Positions 17,760 to 28,289 of a stretch of DNA of 64,000 nt are shown here, piece by piece. The notes beneath the pieces were generated by a model. That model worked only from the letters and a program-made list of their open reading frames with translations, was not told the origin of the DNA and did not search any database. Every line of letters starts with the position of its first letter. Position 1 is the stretch's first letter. The position numbers and the translations under genes are program-made. The stretch covers positions 1 through 64,000 of the forward strand of contig NZ_JADDXW010000012.1 in NCBI RefSeq assembly GCF_017183135.1. Direction: 5' to 3'. Source of the DNA: Aurantimonas marina. GTDB taxonomy: Bacteria > Pseudomonadota > Alphaproteobacteria > Rhizobiales > Rhizobiaceae.

Positions 17760-18388
17760 GCGTCACGCATGTGGTTTTCGATATCGGCAAGGTGCTGATC
17801 CACTACGATCCGCACATTCCGTTTCGCCAGATCATCCCCGACGACGGCCGCCGGGCGTTCTTCTTGAGGGAGGTCTGCTCGCATGAATGGAACCTGGAAC
17901 AGGATCGCGGCCGGCCGTGGCCGGAGGCAGAAGCCGAAGCGATCGGGCGTCATCCCGAGATGGCTGAGGAGATTTGCGCCTTTCGCCGCAGCTGGCACCG
18001 GATGGTGCCGCATGCCTATGAGGGCAGCGTGGCAATCCTGCGCGGCCTGATCGCGGCCGGCACGGACGTCACCCTCCTGACCAATTTCGCCTCGGATACG
18101 TTCCGCGAGGCGCAGGCGAAATTCCCGTTCCTGACGGAAACGCGTGGCGTCACCGTCTCGGGCGACATCGCGCTGATCAAGCCCGGCCGCGCGATCTACG
18201 ATCACCACGCGGCACGCTTCGACCTCGACCCGGCGAGAACGGTCCTCATCGACGACAGCGCGCCGAATGTCGACGGCGCCCGCCAGGCTGGCTGGCAGGC
18301 GATCCACTTCACACATTGCGAGCGGCTCCGCCAGAAGCTCGCCAACCTCGGTCTGCCGGTCCCTTCGGGGTCAGCCACGGCGGACTAA
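17756..18388 (+). CDS. HAD-family hydrolase (haloacid dehalogenase-like)
   Basis: A 210-residue HAD phosphatase-type protein. Motif I is VVFDIGKVLI. Here the usual second Asp is replaced (DxG rather than DxD), as in YihX-like and haloacid dehalogenase-like members. Motif II is LLTNFAS, motif III includes the Lys of IALIKPGRAIYD, and motif IV is LIDDSAPNVDGA. It overlaps mutY by four bases and faces ccrM, a neighbourhood shared by many Rhizobiales. The substrate is unknown. Confidence 0.88.
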   Translation: MSVTHVVFDIGKVLIHYDPHIPFRQIIPDDGRRAFFLREVCSHEWNLEQDRGRPWPEAEAEAIGRHPEMAEEICAFRRSWHRMVPHAYEGSVAILRGLIAAGTDVTLLTNFASDTFREAQAKFPFLTETRGVTVSGDIALIKPGRAIYDHHAARFDLDPARTVLIDDSAPNVDGARQAGWQAIHFTHCERLRQKLANLGLPVPSGSATAD

Positions 18389-18393
18389 GAGGC

Positions 18394-19539
<1,146 letters not shown>

Positions 19540-19729
19540 TTACGCAAAAACACCAAACCGACGACATGGTTACCGAACGACGTAAACAATCGATGAAATC
19601 CGGACTTTGTCGTTTCCGGCGGCCCGTGGTATCGGAGCCGGCGCTTGCCGGTCGGCGGCCCCGATTACGGTTTCCGGGACCAGGCGCGTGACTCAACCAT
19701 CAGAACCACCCGACACGCCGGAGCCTTTC

Positions 19730-20416
19730 ATGTCCGAACCTTTGTTGGTGATCTTCGACTGCGACGGTGTGCTAGTCGATTCGGAGATCATCGCCGCCGC
19801 GGTTCAGACCGAAATGCTGGCCGAACACGGCATCGAGGTCGACGCCGCGGAATTCGCCACACGCTATGCTGGACTCACCTGGCCGCTGGTCATGGAGCGT
19901 CTGACCGCCGAGACCGGCACCCGTTTTCCGGACGATTTTTCCGCCCGCATCGATGCCGAAATCGATCGGCGGCTCGGCAGCGACGTCGAGGAGATCGCCG
20001 GGGCGCGGACCGCGCTCGATTTCATTGCGCTGCCCCGTTGCATCTGTTCGAACTCGTCATCGCAGCGGCTGGAGCTGGAACTCGAGCATGTCGGCCTGTG
20101 GGACTATTTCCATCCGCACATCTTCAGCGCGCCGGAAGTGGGAACCCAGAAGGTCAAGCCGGCGCCGGACGTCTTTCTGTATGCCTGCGAGGCGTTCGGG
20201 GTGGCCCCACGCACGGCAATCGTCATCGAGGATTCCGTCCATGGCGTCGCTGCGGCAAGCACCGCCGGCTGCCGCGTGGTCGGCTTCACCGGCGGGCGCC
20301 ACACCCATCTCGGCCACGCCGAATCCTTGAGCGAATCCGGCGCAGAGACGGTGATCAGCCGGCTGGCGGATTTCCCCGCCGTCGTCACCGCCTTTGCGAG
20401 CTGGCAGGACGCCTGA
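19730..20416 (+). CDS. HAD hydrolase, beta-phosphoglucomutase/GPH-like
   Basis: A 228-residue HAD superfamily protein with a cap domain inserted after motif I. Motif I is FDCDGVLVDSE, motif II ICSNSSS, motif III KVKPAPDVFLYA and motif IV VIEDSVHGVAAA. These match the phosphatase/phosphoglucomutase-like subfamily (IA, variant 3). The start at 19730 gives the family N-terminus; the frame is open upstream. It is probably cytoplasmic. The sugar-phosphate substrate is unknown. Confidence 0.88.
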   Translation: MSEPLLVIFDCDGVLVDSEIIAAAVQTEMLAEHGIEVDAAEFATRYAGLTWPLVMERLTAETGTRFPDDFSARIDAEIDRRLGSDVEEIAGARTALDFIALPRCICSNSSSQRLELELEHVGLWDYFHPHIFSAPEVGTQKVKPAPDVFLYACEAFGVAPRTAIVIEDSVHGVAAASTAGCRVVGFTGGRHTHLGHAESLSESGAETVISRLADFPAVVTAFASWQDA

Positions 20417-20438
20417 TCGGCGTCGCCGGCTTGTCGCC

Positions 20439-20969
20439 CTATCGGGCCCCTTCGTCGTAGCCCGCATAGACCACCACGGCCCGCGCCGAGGCCGGATCGA
20501 TCGCGATGGCCTCGTCGACATAGACGAATGTCTGCGCGCCCGCGTTCCGGGTGACCGGCACGCTGGTCTGGCCGAGCTGGGAATAGATCACATCCTCGCC
20601 GTTGAGGATCGCGATCCGGATCGGCAGCGACACGGTCCGGTTCGTCGCCGCGGGTCCGGGCATCACCCTTCCGGCGATGCCGATCTTCATTCGCAACTTT
20701 CCATCAACGATCCGGCAATCGCGGGTCGCTTCTGTCACTGACGCCACATAGTCGATGTCGTCGCCGGCCTTCTTAGTGAGAATGGCGGTGCCCTCGCGCA
20801 AGTTCACATTCGGACAATATCGCGCCTCGGTCCCCTGCGCGTCGGCTGTGGACGCCGGCGGTGCCGCGTTGCTCGCGAGATCGGCGCCGGAATTCGTCGA
20901 GGAGCAGGCCGCAAGCAGCGCCAGCGCGCCGCCGAATGCCAGACCCCTTGCAGCGATCACCATATGCAT
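20439..20969 (-). CDS. Hypothetical lipoprotein
   Basis: A 176-residue protein with a lipoprotein signal peptide and the lipobox LLAAC near residue 22, so it is probably lipid-anchored. After a Ser/Ala-rich tether, a beta-rich domain contains YCPNVNLREGTAILTKK and a C-terminal FVYVDEAIAIDPASARAVV. Similar small lipoproteins are common in Rhizobiales, but no function is known. A GGGAAG ribosome site precedes the ATG. Confidence 0.75.
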   Translation of the reverse strand: MHMVIAARGLAFGGALALLAACSSTNSGADLASNAAPPASTADAQGTEARYCPNVNLREGTAILTKKAGDDIDYVASVTEATRDCRIVDGKLRMKIGIAGRVMPGPAATNRTVSLPIRIAILNGEDVIYSQLGQTSVPVTRNAGAQTFVYVDEAIAIDPASARAVVVYAGYDEGAR

Positions 20970-21116
20970 CAGTCGGTTCTTCCCTTATTGTGGCCTGCCG
21001 TTCTATATCAGCCCGTGAACGGATAGGCGACTGATCGAAGTCATGCCAGACGGGCGACCGGCAAACTGGTCGGCCAGATCACGGGCGGCTCCGATCCGAA
21101 GCGAAGTGGAGACGAT

Positions 21117-22526
21117 GTGCAATATGTGAGTTCGCGGGGCGAGGCGCCGGTGCTCGGCTTCGCCGACGCCCTGCTGGCAGGTCTCGCGAGCGATGGTGGG
21201 CTCTATGTGCCCGAGACCTGGCCGGTCCTGTCCGCCGACACCATTCGCGGTTTCGCCGGACGTCCCTATGCAGAAGTGGCCTTCGACATTCTCGCCCCGT
21301 TCGTGGGCGACGATATCGCAGCCGCGGACCTGAAGCGGATGGTGGAAGACGCCTATGCGACCTTCCCGCATCCAGCGGTCGCCCCCCTCGTCCAGATCGG
21401 CCCCTCGCACTTCGTTCTGGAGCTGTTCCATGGACCGACATTGGCCTTCAAGGACGTCGCGATGCAGCTCATCGCGCGCCTGATGGACCATGTCCTCGGC
21501 CAGCGGAAGCGGCGCGCCAGCATCGTCGGTGCGACCTCGGGCGACACCGGAGGCGCGGCAATCGCGGCCTTCGCCGCAAGCCAGCGGACCGACATCTTCA
21601 TCCTGTTCCCGCATGGGCGCGTCTCGCCGGTGCAGCAGCGCCAGATGACCACTTCCGGGGCCGACAACGTCCATGCCGTCGCTATCGATGGAACCTTCGA
21701 CGACTGCCAGGCCCTGATCAAGGCGATGTTCAACGACCGCCGGTTCCGCGAGACGGTCGCGCTTTCGGGCGTCAACTCGATCAACTGGGGCCGGATCATG
21801 GCCCAGATCGTTTATTATTTCACCGCCGCGGCCAGCCTTGGCGCGCCGGACCGAGCTGTTTCCTTCACCGTTCCGACGGGTAATTTCGGCGACATCTTCG
21901 CCGGTTACGGCGCCAAGCGCATGGGCCTGCCGGTCGAGCGGCTGGTGATCGCCACCAATGAGAACGACATCCTGGTTCGCACGCTCGATCGCGGACGCTA
22001 CGAGACCACCGGCGTCCACGCCACCATGTCGCCGTCGATGGACATCCAGGTCTCATCCAATTTCGAACGCCTGATCTTCGAGGCGAGCGGACGTGATGGC
22101 GAGATGGTACGGCGGCTGATGCAGCAACTGTCCCAATCCGGTAGCTTTACCCTTCGCGAACCGGTTCTGGCCGCGATCCGCGCGGAATTCGACGCCGGGA
22201 CGACCGACGAACCGGCGACCGCCGAAACGATCGCGCGGATGCTGACGACGACGGCCTACCTCATCGACCCGCATACCGCCGTCGCTGTCGCGGTCGCGGA
22301 AAGCCGCCTCGGCCGCGAGCCGATGATCACGCTCGGCACAGCTCATCCGGCGAAATTTCCGGCCGCGATCAAGAAGGCGACGGGGATTTCGCCGGCGCTG
22401 CCGCCGAGCCACGCCGACCTCATGCAAAAGCGCGAGACGCTGGACCGGTTGCCGAACGAAATCGGCGCGGTCCAAGACTATATTCTCGCGCGATCGCGCG
22501 CCGTCAGTCAGGGAGCCGAAGCATGA
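21117..22526 (+). CDS. thrC: Threonine synthase
   Basis: A 469-residue PLP enzyme converting O-phosphohomoserine to threonine. It begins QYVSSRGEAPVLGFADALL as in ThrC, carries the PLP lysine in GPTLAFKDVAMQL (about Lys112), the phosphate-binding GATSGDTGGAA and the VPTGNFGDIFAGY segment. The start is the GTG at 21117; an ATG two bases earlier is out of frame. The stop overlaps the M16 peptidase start by four bases, a pairing common in Rhizobiales. Confidence 0.95.
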   Translation: MQYVSSRGEAPVLGFADALLAGLASDGGLYVPETWPVLSADTIRGFAGRPYAEVAFDILAPFVGDDIAAADLKRMVEDAYATFPHPAVAPLVQIGPSHFVLELFHGPTLAFKDVAMQLIARLMDHVLGQRKRRASIVGATSGDTGGAAIAAFAASQRTDIFILFPHGRVSPVQQRQMTTSGADNVHAVAIDGTFDDCQALIKAMFNDRRFRETVALSGVNSINWGRIMAQIVYYFTAAASLGAPDRAVSFTVPTGNFGDIFAGYGAKRMGLPVERLVIATNENDILVRTLDRGRYETTGVHATMSPSMDIQVSSNFERLIFEASGRDGEMVRRLMQQLSQSGSFTLREPVLAAIRAEFDAGTTDEPATAETIARMLTTTAYLIDPHTAVAVAVAESRLGREPMITLGTAHPAKFPAAIKKATGISPALPPSHADLMQKRETLDRLPNEIGAVQDYILARSRAVSQGAEA

Positions 22527-23833
22527 GCGTCGACATCACGAAGCTCTCGAACGGTCTGACCATCGCCACCGAGACCATGCCGCATCTGGAGAGCGCCTGC
22601 CTGGGAATCTGGGTGAAGGCCGGCGCCCGCGACGAGGCGCCCGAGGAGCATGGCATCGCCCATTTGCTCGAGCACATGGCCTTCAAGGGCACGAATCGCC
22701 GCAACGCCCGCCAGATCGCCGAGCAAATCGAGGACGTCGGCGGCGAGATCAACGCGGCAACCAGTTCCGAGACGACTTCCTACTACGCGCGTGTCCTGAA
22801 AAACGACGTGCCGCTGGCGCTCGACATTCTGACCGACATCCTGATCGACTCACGCTTCGACGAACAGGAGCTCGAACGCGAGCAACAGGTGATCCTGCAG
22901 GAAATCGGCGCGGCCGAGGACACGCCGGACGACATCGTCTTCGATCATTTCCAGGAAGCGGCCTATCGCGGCCAGATCGTCGGCAGGCCGATCCTCGGCA
23001 CGCGGCAGACGGTCAAATCCTTCGACCCGGGCAACCTGCGGACCTATCTGGCGCGGCACTATTCGCCCGACCGGATGATCGTTTCGGCGGCGGGCGCCGT
23101 CTCCCACCAGGCGATCGTGGACCAGGTGCAGGCCGCGTTCGGATCGAGCGTGGCGTCGCCCTTGCCGCTGCGCTCGGAGCCGCGCACGCCGGCCGCCTAT
23201 ACCGGCGGCGAGTTCCGTCAGGAACGCGACCTGATGGACGCCCAGATGGTTCTTGGATTCGAGGGGCGCCCCTATTACGCTCGCGATTTCTACGCCTCGC
23301 AGGTGCTGTCGCTGATTCTCGGGGGCGGGATGTCGTCACGGCTGTTCCAGGAAGTGCGCGAGCGGCGGGGCCTTTGCTACGCCATCTACGCCTTCCACTG
23401 GAGCTTTTCCGATTCCGGCATCTTCGGCGTCCATGCCGCGACGGGCGAGGCGGAACTCGCCGAACTCGCGCCGGTGATCGTCGACGAACTTGTCAATGCG
23501 GCAGCCGGGATCACCGAGGTGGAGGTCACGCGCGCCCGCGCGCAAATGCGATCCAGCCTGTTGATGTCGCAGGAGAGCCCCGCCTCCCGGGCCGCGCAGA
23601 TCGCTCGCCAGCTTCTGTTCAACGGTTCGACGATCGCCAATGAGGAACTGATCGGACGTCTCGACGCGATCACGGCGCCGCGCCTGTCCGACCTCGCCGA
23701 GCGGTTATTCATGGGCCAGCCCCCGACGCTCGCCGCCATCGGCCCGGTATCGCGCCTGCCAGATACCGCCGAGATCGTCGCCCGCCTCGATAGCGGGGCG
23801 GGATCCGAGGCCAGGGTCGCCGCAGGTCACTGA
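22523..23833 (+). CDS. M16-family zinc peptidase (processing-peptidase-like)
   Basis: A 436-residue metallopeptidase related to mitochondrial processing peptidase beta. The inverted zinc motif HxxEH is present as HLLEH (about residue 48) with the downstream Glu in the ETTSYYARV region, and the glycine-rich loop LGGGMSSRLFQEVRE lies in the C-terminal half. No signal peptide is seen. It is translationally coupled to thrC and followed after 8 bases by the acetyltransferase gene. Confidence 0.9.
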   Translation: MSVDITKLSNGLTIATETMPHLESACLGIWVKAGARDEAPEEHGIAHLLEHMAFKGTNRRNARQIAEQIEDVGGEINAATSSETTSYYARVLKNDVPLALDILTDILIDSRFDEQELEREQQVILQEIGAAEDTPDDIVFDHFQEAAYRGQIVGRPILGTRQTVKSFDPGNLRTYLARHYSPDRMIVSAAGAVSHQAIVDQVQAAFGSSVASPLPLRSEPRTPAAYTGGEFRQERDLMDAQMVLGFEGRPYYARDFYASQVLSLILGGGMSSRLFQEVRERRGLCYAIYAFHWSFSDSGIFGVHAATGEAELAELAPVIVDELVNAAAGITEVEVTRARAQMRSSLLMSQESPASRAAQIARQLLFNGSTIANEELIGRLDAITAPRLSDLAERLFMGQPPTLAAIGPVSRLPDTAEIVARLDSGAGSEARVAAGH

Positions 23834-23841
23834 CGCGGGCG

Positions 23842-24465
23842 ATGAGCATTCTCGACCATCTGACTGGACCGCAGCTTCCGAGCCTGGAAGGCGACGGGAT
23901 CTTGCTGCGCATGCCCCGGCGCGGCGACTACGCGGCCTGGCGAGCGCTAAGAGGCGACAGTCGCGAGTTCCTGAAGCCGTGGGAGCCGTTATGGACGGCA
24001 GATGAGTTGTCGTGGGAGGCCTATCGCCTGCGTATTCGCCGCTACAATCAGGACGCGCGCGAAAACACCAGCTTCACCTTCTTTCTGTTCGACGCGGAAG
24101 GCCGAACGCTGTACGGCGGCACAACCATCGGCCAGATCCGGCGGGGGGTCGCCCAATCCGGCACATTGGGCTACTGGATGGGCGAGCGCTATGCCGGCTC
24201 CGGGCTGATGCCACGGGCGGTCGATCTCATGAAGCTGTTCGCCTTCGACGTGCAGGGGCTGCATCGTATCGAGGCAGCATGCCTGCCGTCCAACACCCGA
24301 TCGATAAGGTTGTTGGAAAAATGCGGTTTCACACGCGAGGGTCATCTGCGAAACTATCTCAAAATCGCCGGGCGGTGGGAGGATCATTATCTTTACGCGC
24401 TGCTCGCCGAAGAATGGTCGCGATCGAGGTCCAGGGAACGGCTCTGTGCCCTCCCCGCGGAGTGA
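23842..24465 (+). CDS. GNAT acetyltransferase, RimJ/RimL type
   Basis: A 207-residue acetyltransferase of the RimJ family that N-acetylates proteins such as ribosomal proteins. Features are FLLFDAEGRTLYGGTTIGQIRRG, TLGYWMGERYAGSGLMPRAV (CoA pyrophosphate-binding region) and RIEAACLPSNTRSIRLLEKC. It forms an operon with thrC and the M16 gene, and the c-di-GMP gene starts 7 bases after its stop. Confidence 0.85.
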   Translation: MSILDHLTGPQLPSLEGDGILLRMPRRGDYAAWRALRGDSREFLKPWEPLWTADELSWEAYRLRIRRYNQDARENTSFTFFLFDAEGRTLYGGTTIGQIRRGVAQSGTLGYWMGERYAGSGLMPRAVDLMKLFAFDVQGLHRIEAACLPSNTRSIRLLEKCGFTREGHLRNYLKIAGRWEDHYLYALLAEEWSRSRSRERLCALPAE

Positions 24466-24472
24466 TCGCGGC

Positions 24473-27412
24473 ATGGCTGTGACGCAGAGACGCAAGAAGG
24501 CTTCGCGAACGGCTATGCGATCCACACTCCCGTCCGGGAAACTGATTCTCGCGCTCATCGCGCTCGTCCTGGCGTCTTTCGTCACCGCGGCACCGTCGCG
24601 GGCGTTGGAGCCCGTCAGCATTTCGCGGGACGACACCGCCATCGACCTGAAACCCGCCGTTGACATCCATCGCGGCCAGGGACGCAGCTTCCAGGTCGCC
24701 ACCGTTCCCGGCGCCGACGGGATCGTGCGACGGATCGAGATCGAGGCGAATTCACCCGACGCCTCGGGCAATTGGGCGGTCTTTGCTCTCGCCAACAACA
24801 CCGACGAGCAGATCGACCGCCTCGTCGTCGCGCCGCATTTCCGTCTCGTCGGATCGGGTATCGTCTGGCCGGATCTCGGCTCCCAGCGTATCGCCTCGAT
24901 CACGCCCTCCCAGGGCTTCGCGCTCGAACGCCAACCCAGCTCGGACGCCGACGTCTTTCTGGTGACGCTCGATCCGGGCGCGATCGTCACCTTTGTCGCC
25001 GAACTGACGGCCTACAACCTCCCGGATATCCGGCTTTGGGAGCCGAACGCCTACAAGGACACGATCAACGCCTTTACCCTGTACCGCGGCATCGTCCTCG
25101 GCATTTCCGGCCTGCTGGCGGTGTTCCTGACCATCCTGTTCGTGGTCAAGGGCTCGGCGATGTTTCCCGCGACGGCCGCGCTCGCCTGGGCCGTGCTCGC
25201 CTATATCTGCATCGACTTCGATTTCTGGCAGAAACTCGTGCCGATCCTGCCGGGACAGGAACGAATGTGGCGCGCCGGAACGGAGGTGGCGCTCGCCTTC
25301 ACGCTGGTCGTCTTTCTCTACGCCTACCTCAATCTCAACCGCTGGCACGGCCTATTGTCGATCTTTACCGTGCTGTGGCTCGCAGCGCTCGGAACGCTGG
25401 GCGCCGTGGCCGCCTTCGATCCGGTGATCGCCTCGGGAATCGCCCGCCTCTCGCTTGCCGCCACCGCGGTCGTCGGGCTTGGGCTGATCGCGACGTTCGC
25501 CGCCCAGGGCTTCGACCGGGCAATCATGCTGATCCCGACCTGGTGTCTCATCCTGCTGTGGCTCGTCGCCGGGTGGATGACGACAACCGGCCGCATCGAC
25601 AACGACATCATCCAGCCGGCGCTCGGCGGCGGTCTGGTGCTGATCGTGCTCCTCATCGGCTTCACGGTGATGCAGCATGCCTTCGCCGGCGGTGGCTTCG
25701 CGCAGGGACTTTTGTCGGACATGGAGCGGCGCTCGCTGGCGCTGGCGGGCACCGGGGACGCGATCTTCGATTGGGACGTCAGCCGCGACCGCATCTTCGC
25801 CGGCGCCGACGGCGACGCTCTCGCCGGCATGCCGGTCGCATCGATGAACGGTCCGGCGCGGGACTGGCTGCCGATCCTCCACCCCGACGACCGCGATCGC
25901 TTCAGGCTGACTTTGGACACGATCCTGGAACATCGCCGCGGGCGCATCTCGCAGGAATTCCGTTTGCGCGACGAAGACGGGCATTATCACTGGATGGCGC
26001 TGCGCGCCCGCCCGGTCCTCGGCAGCGATGGCGAGGTTGCGCGCTGCGTCGGGACGCTGAAGGATGTGACCGAGCGCAAGAAGGCTGAGGAGCGGCTGCT
26101 GCACGATGCGCTGCACGACCAGTTGACCGGACTGCCCAACCGCGAGCTGTTCATGGACCGGCTGGATGCCATTGGCGTCCTTGCGGCGACCCGGTCCGAC
26201 GTCCATCCGACGATCTTCGTGATCGATCTCGATCGCTTCAAGCAGGTCAACGACGATTTCGGCATCGCCACCGGCGATACCATCCTGCTCACCCTGGGGC
26301 GCCGGCTGAAGCGCCTGTTGAAGCCCGAGGATTCGCTCGCCCGCCTCGGCAGCGACCAGTTCGGGCTGATCCTGTTGTCGCAAACCGAGGTCGGGGCCGT
26401 CGCGGCCTTCGCCGAGACACTGCGCGACGGCATCAAGGCGCCGATCACCTTCGCCAACCGGGAAATCGTACTGACCGGCGCGATCGGTCTGACCGGCTGG
26501 ACGGAATCGTCCAGCCCGGACGAGGTGCTCAAGGAGGCGGAACTCGCCATGTACGAGGCGAAGCGGTCCGGCGGCGACCGCATCGAGCCGTTCCGACCCT
26601 CCTACCGGAGCGCCGGCTATGGCCGCCTGCAGGTGGAATCGGACCTGCGCCGCGCCTTCGAGCGCAACGAGCTGTCGCTTGCGTTCCAGCCGATCATCCG
26701 GCTCGACGGCGAGGAAACCGCCGGTTTCGAAGCGCTGCTGCGCTGGGAGCACCCGCGGCGCGGCGCGATCTCGCCGACCGAGTTCGTGCCGATCGCCGAG
26801 AGCACGGGCCTGATCGTCCAGCTCGGCCAGTTCGCCCTCGAGGAAGCTGCCCGGCGACTGAGCGACTGGCACCGGATGACGGGAAACCAGAAGCTGTTCA
26901 TGTCCGTGAACATCTCCAGCCGGCAGTTGATCCGTCAGGACCTGATCGCCGACGTCAAAACGGTTCTGGAGCGTTACCGCCTGCCGCAGGGGAGCCTCAA
27001 GCTGGAACTCACCGAATCGATCGTGATGGACAATCCCGAGCGCTCGGCGCAACTGCTGACGCGGCTGCGCGGCCTCGGCGTCGGGCTTTCGCTGGACGAT
27101 TTCGGCACCGGCTACTCCTCCCTCGCCTATCTGATGGGCTTTCCCTTCGACACGCTAAAGATCGACCAGTCGTTCCTGAAGAACAACAGCCAGCCGCAAC
27201 GCCCGATCATCCTGCACTCGATCGTCACGATGGCCCACGATCTCGGCTTGCAGGTGGTCGCGGAAGGCGTCGAGACCGACGCCGACGTCGTCCTGCTGCG
27301 TCAGCTGAATTGCGAATACGCCCAGAGCTTCATGTTCTCGCAGCCGCTGTCGGCCGAGCAGGCACGCAAGGCGCTGAACGATCAAATGGCCGGATTGAAG
27401 CGGGCTAGTTGA
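24473..27412 (+). CDS. Membrane PAS-GGDEF-EAL protein, probable c-di-GMP phosphodiesterase
   Basis: A 979-residue protein. An N-terminal hydrophobic segment (about 22-43) and a periplasmic beta-rich region are followed by seven or so membrane helices (about 205-405), resembling 7TMR-DISM sensors. Then come a PAS domain (about 425-535), a GGDEF domain (about 550-700) and an EAL domain (about 720-970). The GGDEF signature is degenerate (RLGSDQFGLIL), so cyclase activity is unlikely. The EAL motifs are intact: EALLRWEHP, VNISSRQL, DDFGTGYSSLAYL, LKIDQSF and VAEGVET. The start at 24473 has GGAG upstream; an upstream GTG at 24446 would overlap rimJ. Confidence 0.9.
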   Translation: MAVTQRRKKASRTAMRSTLPSGKLILALIALVLASFVTAAPSRALEPVSISRDDTAIDLKPAVDIHRGQGRSFQVATVPGADGIVRRIEIEANSPDASGNWAVFALANNTDEQIDRLVVAPHFRLVGSGIVWPDLGSQRIASITPSQGFALERQPSSDADVFLVTLDPGAIVTFVAELTAYNLPDIRLWEPNAYKDTINAFTLYRGIVLGISGLLAVFLTILFVVKGSAMFPATAALAWAVLAYICIDFDFWQKLVPILPGQERMWRAGTEVALAFTLVVFLYAYLNLNRWHGLLSIFTVLWLAALGTLGAVAAFDPVIASGIARLSLAATAVVGLGLIATFAAQGFDRAIMLIPTWCLILLWLVAGWMTTTGRIDNDIIQPALGGGLVLIVLLIGFTVMQHAFAGGGFAQGLLSDMERRSLALAGTGDAIFDWDVSRDRIFAGADGDALAGMPVASMNGPARDWLPILHPDDRDRFRLTLDTILEHRRGRISQEFRLRDEDGHYHWMALRARPVLGSDGEVARCVGTLKDVTERKKAEERLLHDALHDQLTGLPNRELFMDRLDAIGVLAATRSDVHPTIFVIDLDRFKQVNDDFGIATGDTILLTLGRRLKRLLKPEDSLARLGSDQFGLILLSQTEVGAVAAFAETLRDGIKAPITFANREIVLTGAIGLTGWTESSSPDEVLKEAELAMYEAKRSGGDRIEPFRPSYRSAGYGRLQVESDLRRAFERNELSLAFQPIIRLDGEETAGFEALLRWEHPRRGAISPTEFVPIAESTGLIVQLGQFALEEAARRLSDWHRMTGNQKLFMSVNISSRQLIRQDLIADVKTVLERYRLPQGSLKLELTESIVMDNPERSAQLLTRLRGLGVGLSLDDFGTGYSSLAYLMGFPFDTLKIDQSFLKNNSQPQRPIILHSIVTMAHDLGLQVVAEGVETDADVVLLRQLNCEYAQSFMFSQPLSAEQARKALNDQMAGLKRAS

Positions 27413-27420
27413 TGCTGTAA

Positions 27421-27441
27421 CGCGCTGGCGCAACCAGCGCG
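27421..27441. terminator. Stem-loop between convergent genes
   Basis: CGCGCTGG and CCAGCGCG form a perfect 8-bp GC-rich stem with the 5-base loop CGCAA, nine bases after the stop of the EAL gene and facing the end of the YqgE gene. It could terminate or protect both transcripts. There is no long T run. Confidence 0.5.
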
Positions 27442-27478
27442 GATCGCCAAAAGCGCGAAGCGATTGTTGTTCGATGCC

Positions 27479-28087
27479 TTAGGCGTGGCCGGCATCGCTG
27501 GCCAGGAACGCCGCGTCGATCCCCAGCAAGGCAAGGGCGCGGCCATATTTTTGGTCGAGCTGATTATCGAAGACGATGCCGAGATCGGCCTTGCAGGTCA
27601 GCCAGCCATTCGCCGCGATTTCGTTCTCCAATTGCCCCGGCGCCCAGCCGGCATAGCCGAGCGCCATGATCGCGGTGCGGGGACCGATGCCTTGCGAAAT
27701 CGCCTTGAGGATATCGAGCGTGGGGGTCAGCGAAATCCGATCGTCCACCGGCACGGTCGAGTCGGAATCGTAATCGTCCGAGTGAAGCACGAAGCCCCGG
27801 CCCTTTTCCACCGGACCACCCATGCAGACCGACACTTCCAGTCCCTTCTCCGGCAGGTGGATGTCTGTCTCGCTGGCCACGATGCCGAGTTGGGTCAAAA
27901 GAGCGGGAAAACTGACCGGCTGCGGCTTATTGATGATGAAGCCCATCGCCCCGTTCGCCGAATGGGCGCAGAGATAAATCACGCTGCGCACGAAGCGTTC
28001 GTCCTCCATGCCCGGCATGGCGATGAGAAAATGCCCCTCGAGCGTGGTATCGACGCTGTCGTGTCCGATGTCGTGATCCATGTTCAT
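27479..28087 (-). CDS. YqgE/AlgH family protein
   Basis: A 202-residue protein of the UPF0301 (YqgE/AlgH) family. Conserved segments are [55 protein letters not shown] and [14 protein letters not shown]. The biochemical role is unknown; AlgH was linked to alginate regulation in Pseudomonas. The ATG at 28087 gives the usual family length; a GTG at 28165 would add 26 residues. It is transcribed divergently from the DsbD-domain gene. Confidence 0.88.
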   Translation of the reverse strand: MNMDHDIGHDSVDTTLEGHFLIAMPGMEDERFVRSVIYLCAHSANGAMGFIINKPQPVSFPALLTQLGIVASETDIHLPEKGLEVSVCMGGPVEKGRGFVLHSDDYDSDSTVPVDDRISLTPTLDILKAISQGIGPRTAIMALGYAGWAPGQLENEIAANGWLTCKADLGIVFDNQLDQKYGRALALLGIDAAFLASDAGHA

Positions 28088-28289
28088 ACCAACCACATAT
28101 TGTGCCCGGATGTGGGCCTGAAGACTCTCACCATTCGGACGATTAGACCAGAGCAAGCGGGCCACGCCTATGGGTGAAAATTATGCCTTCTCGTTATTTT
28201 GAATGGCGGGCGGACGGCCATACGGTCTAGTGAGGCTTGACGGTGGTCGTCTTCGCCCGATTTCGTCCACCGCGCGATGGGAGTGGATC

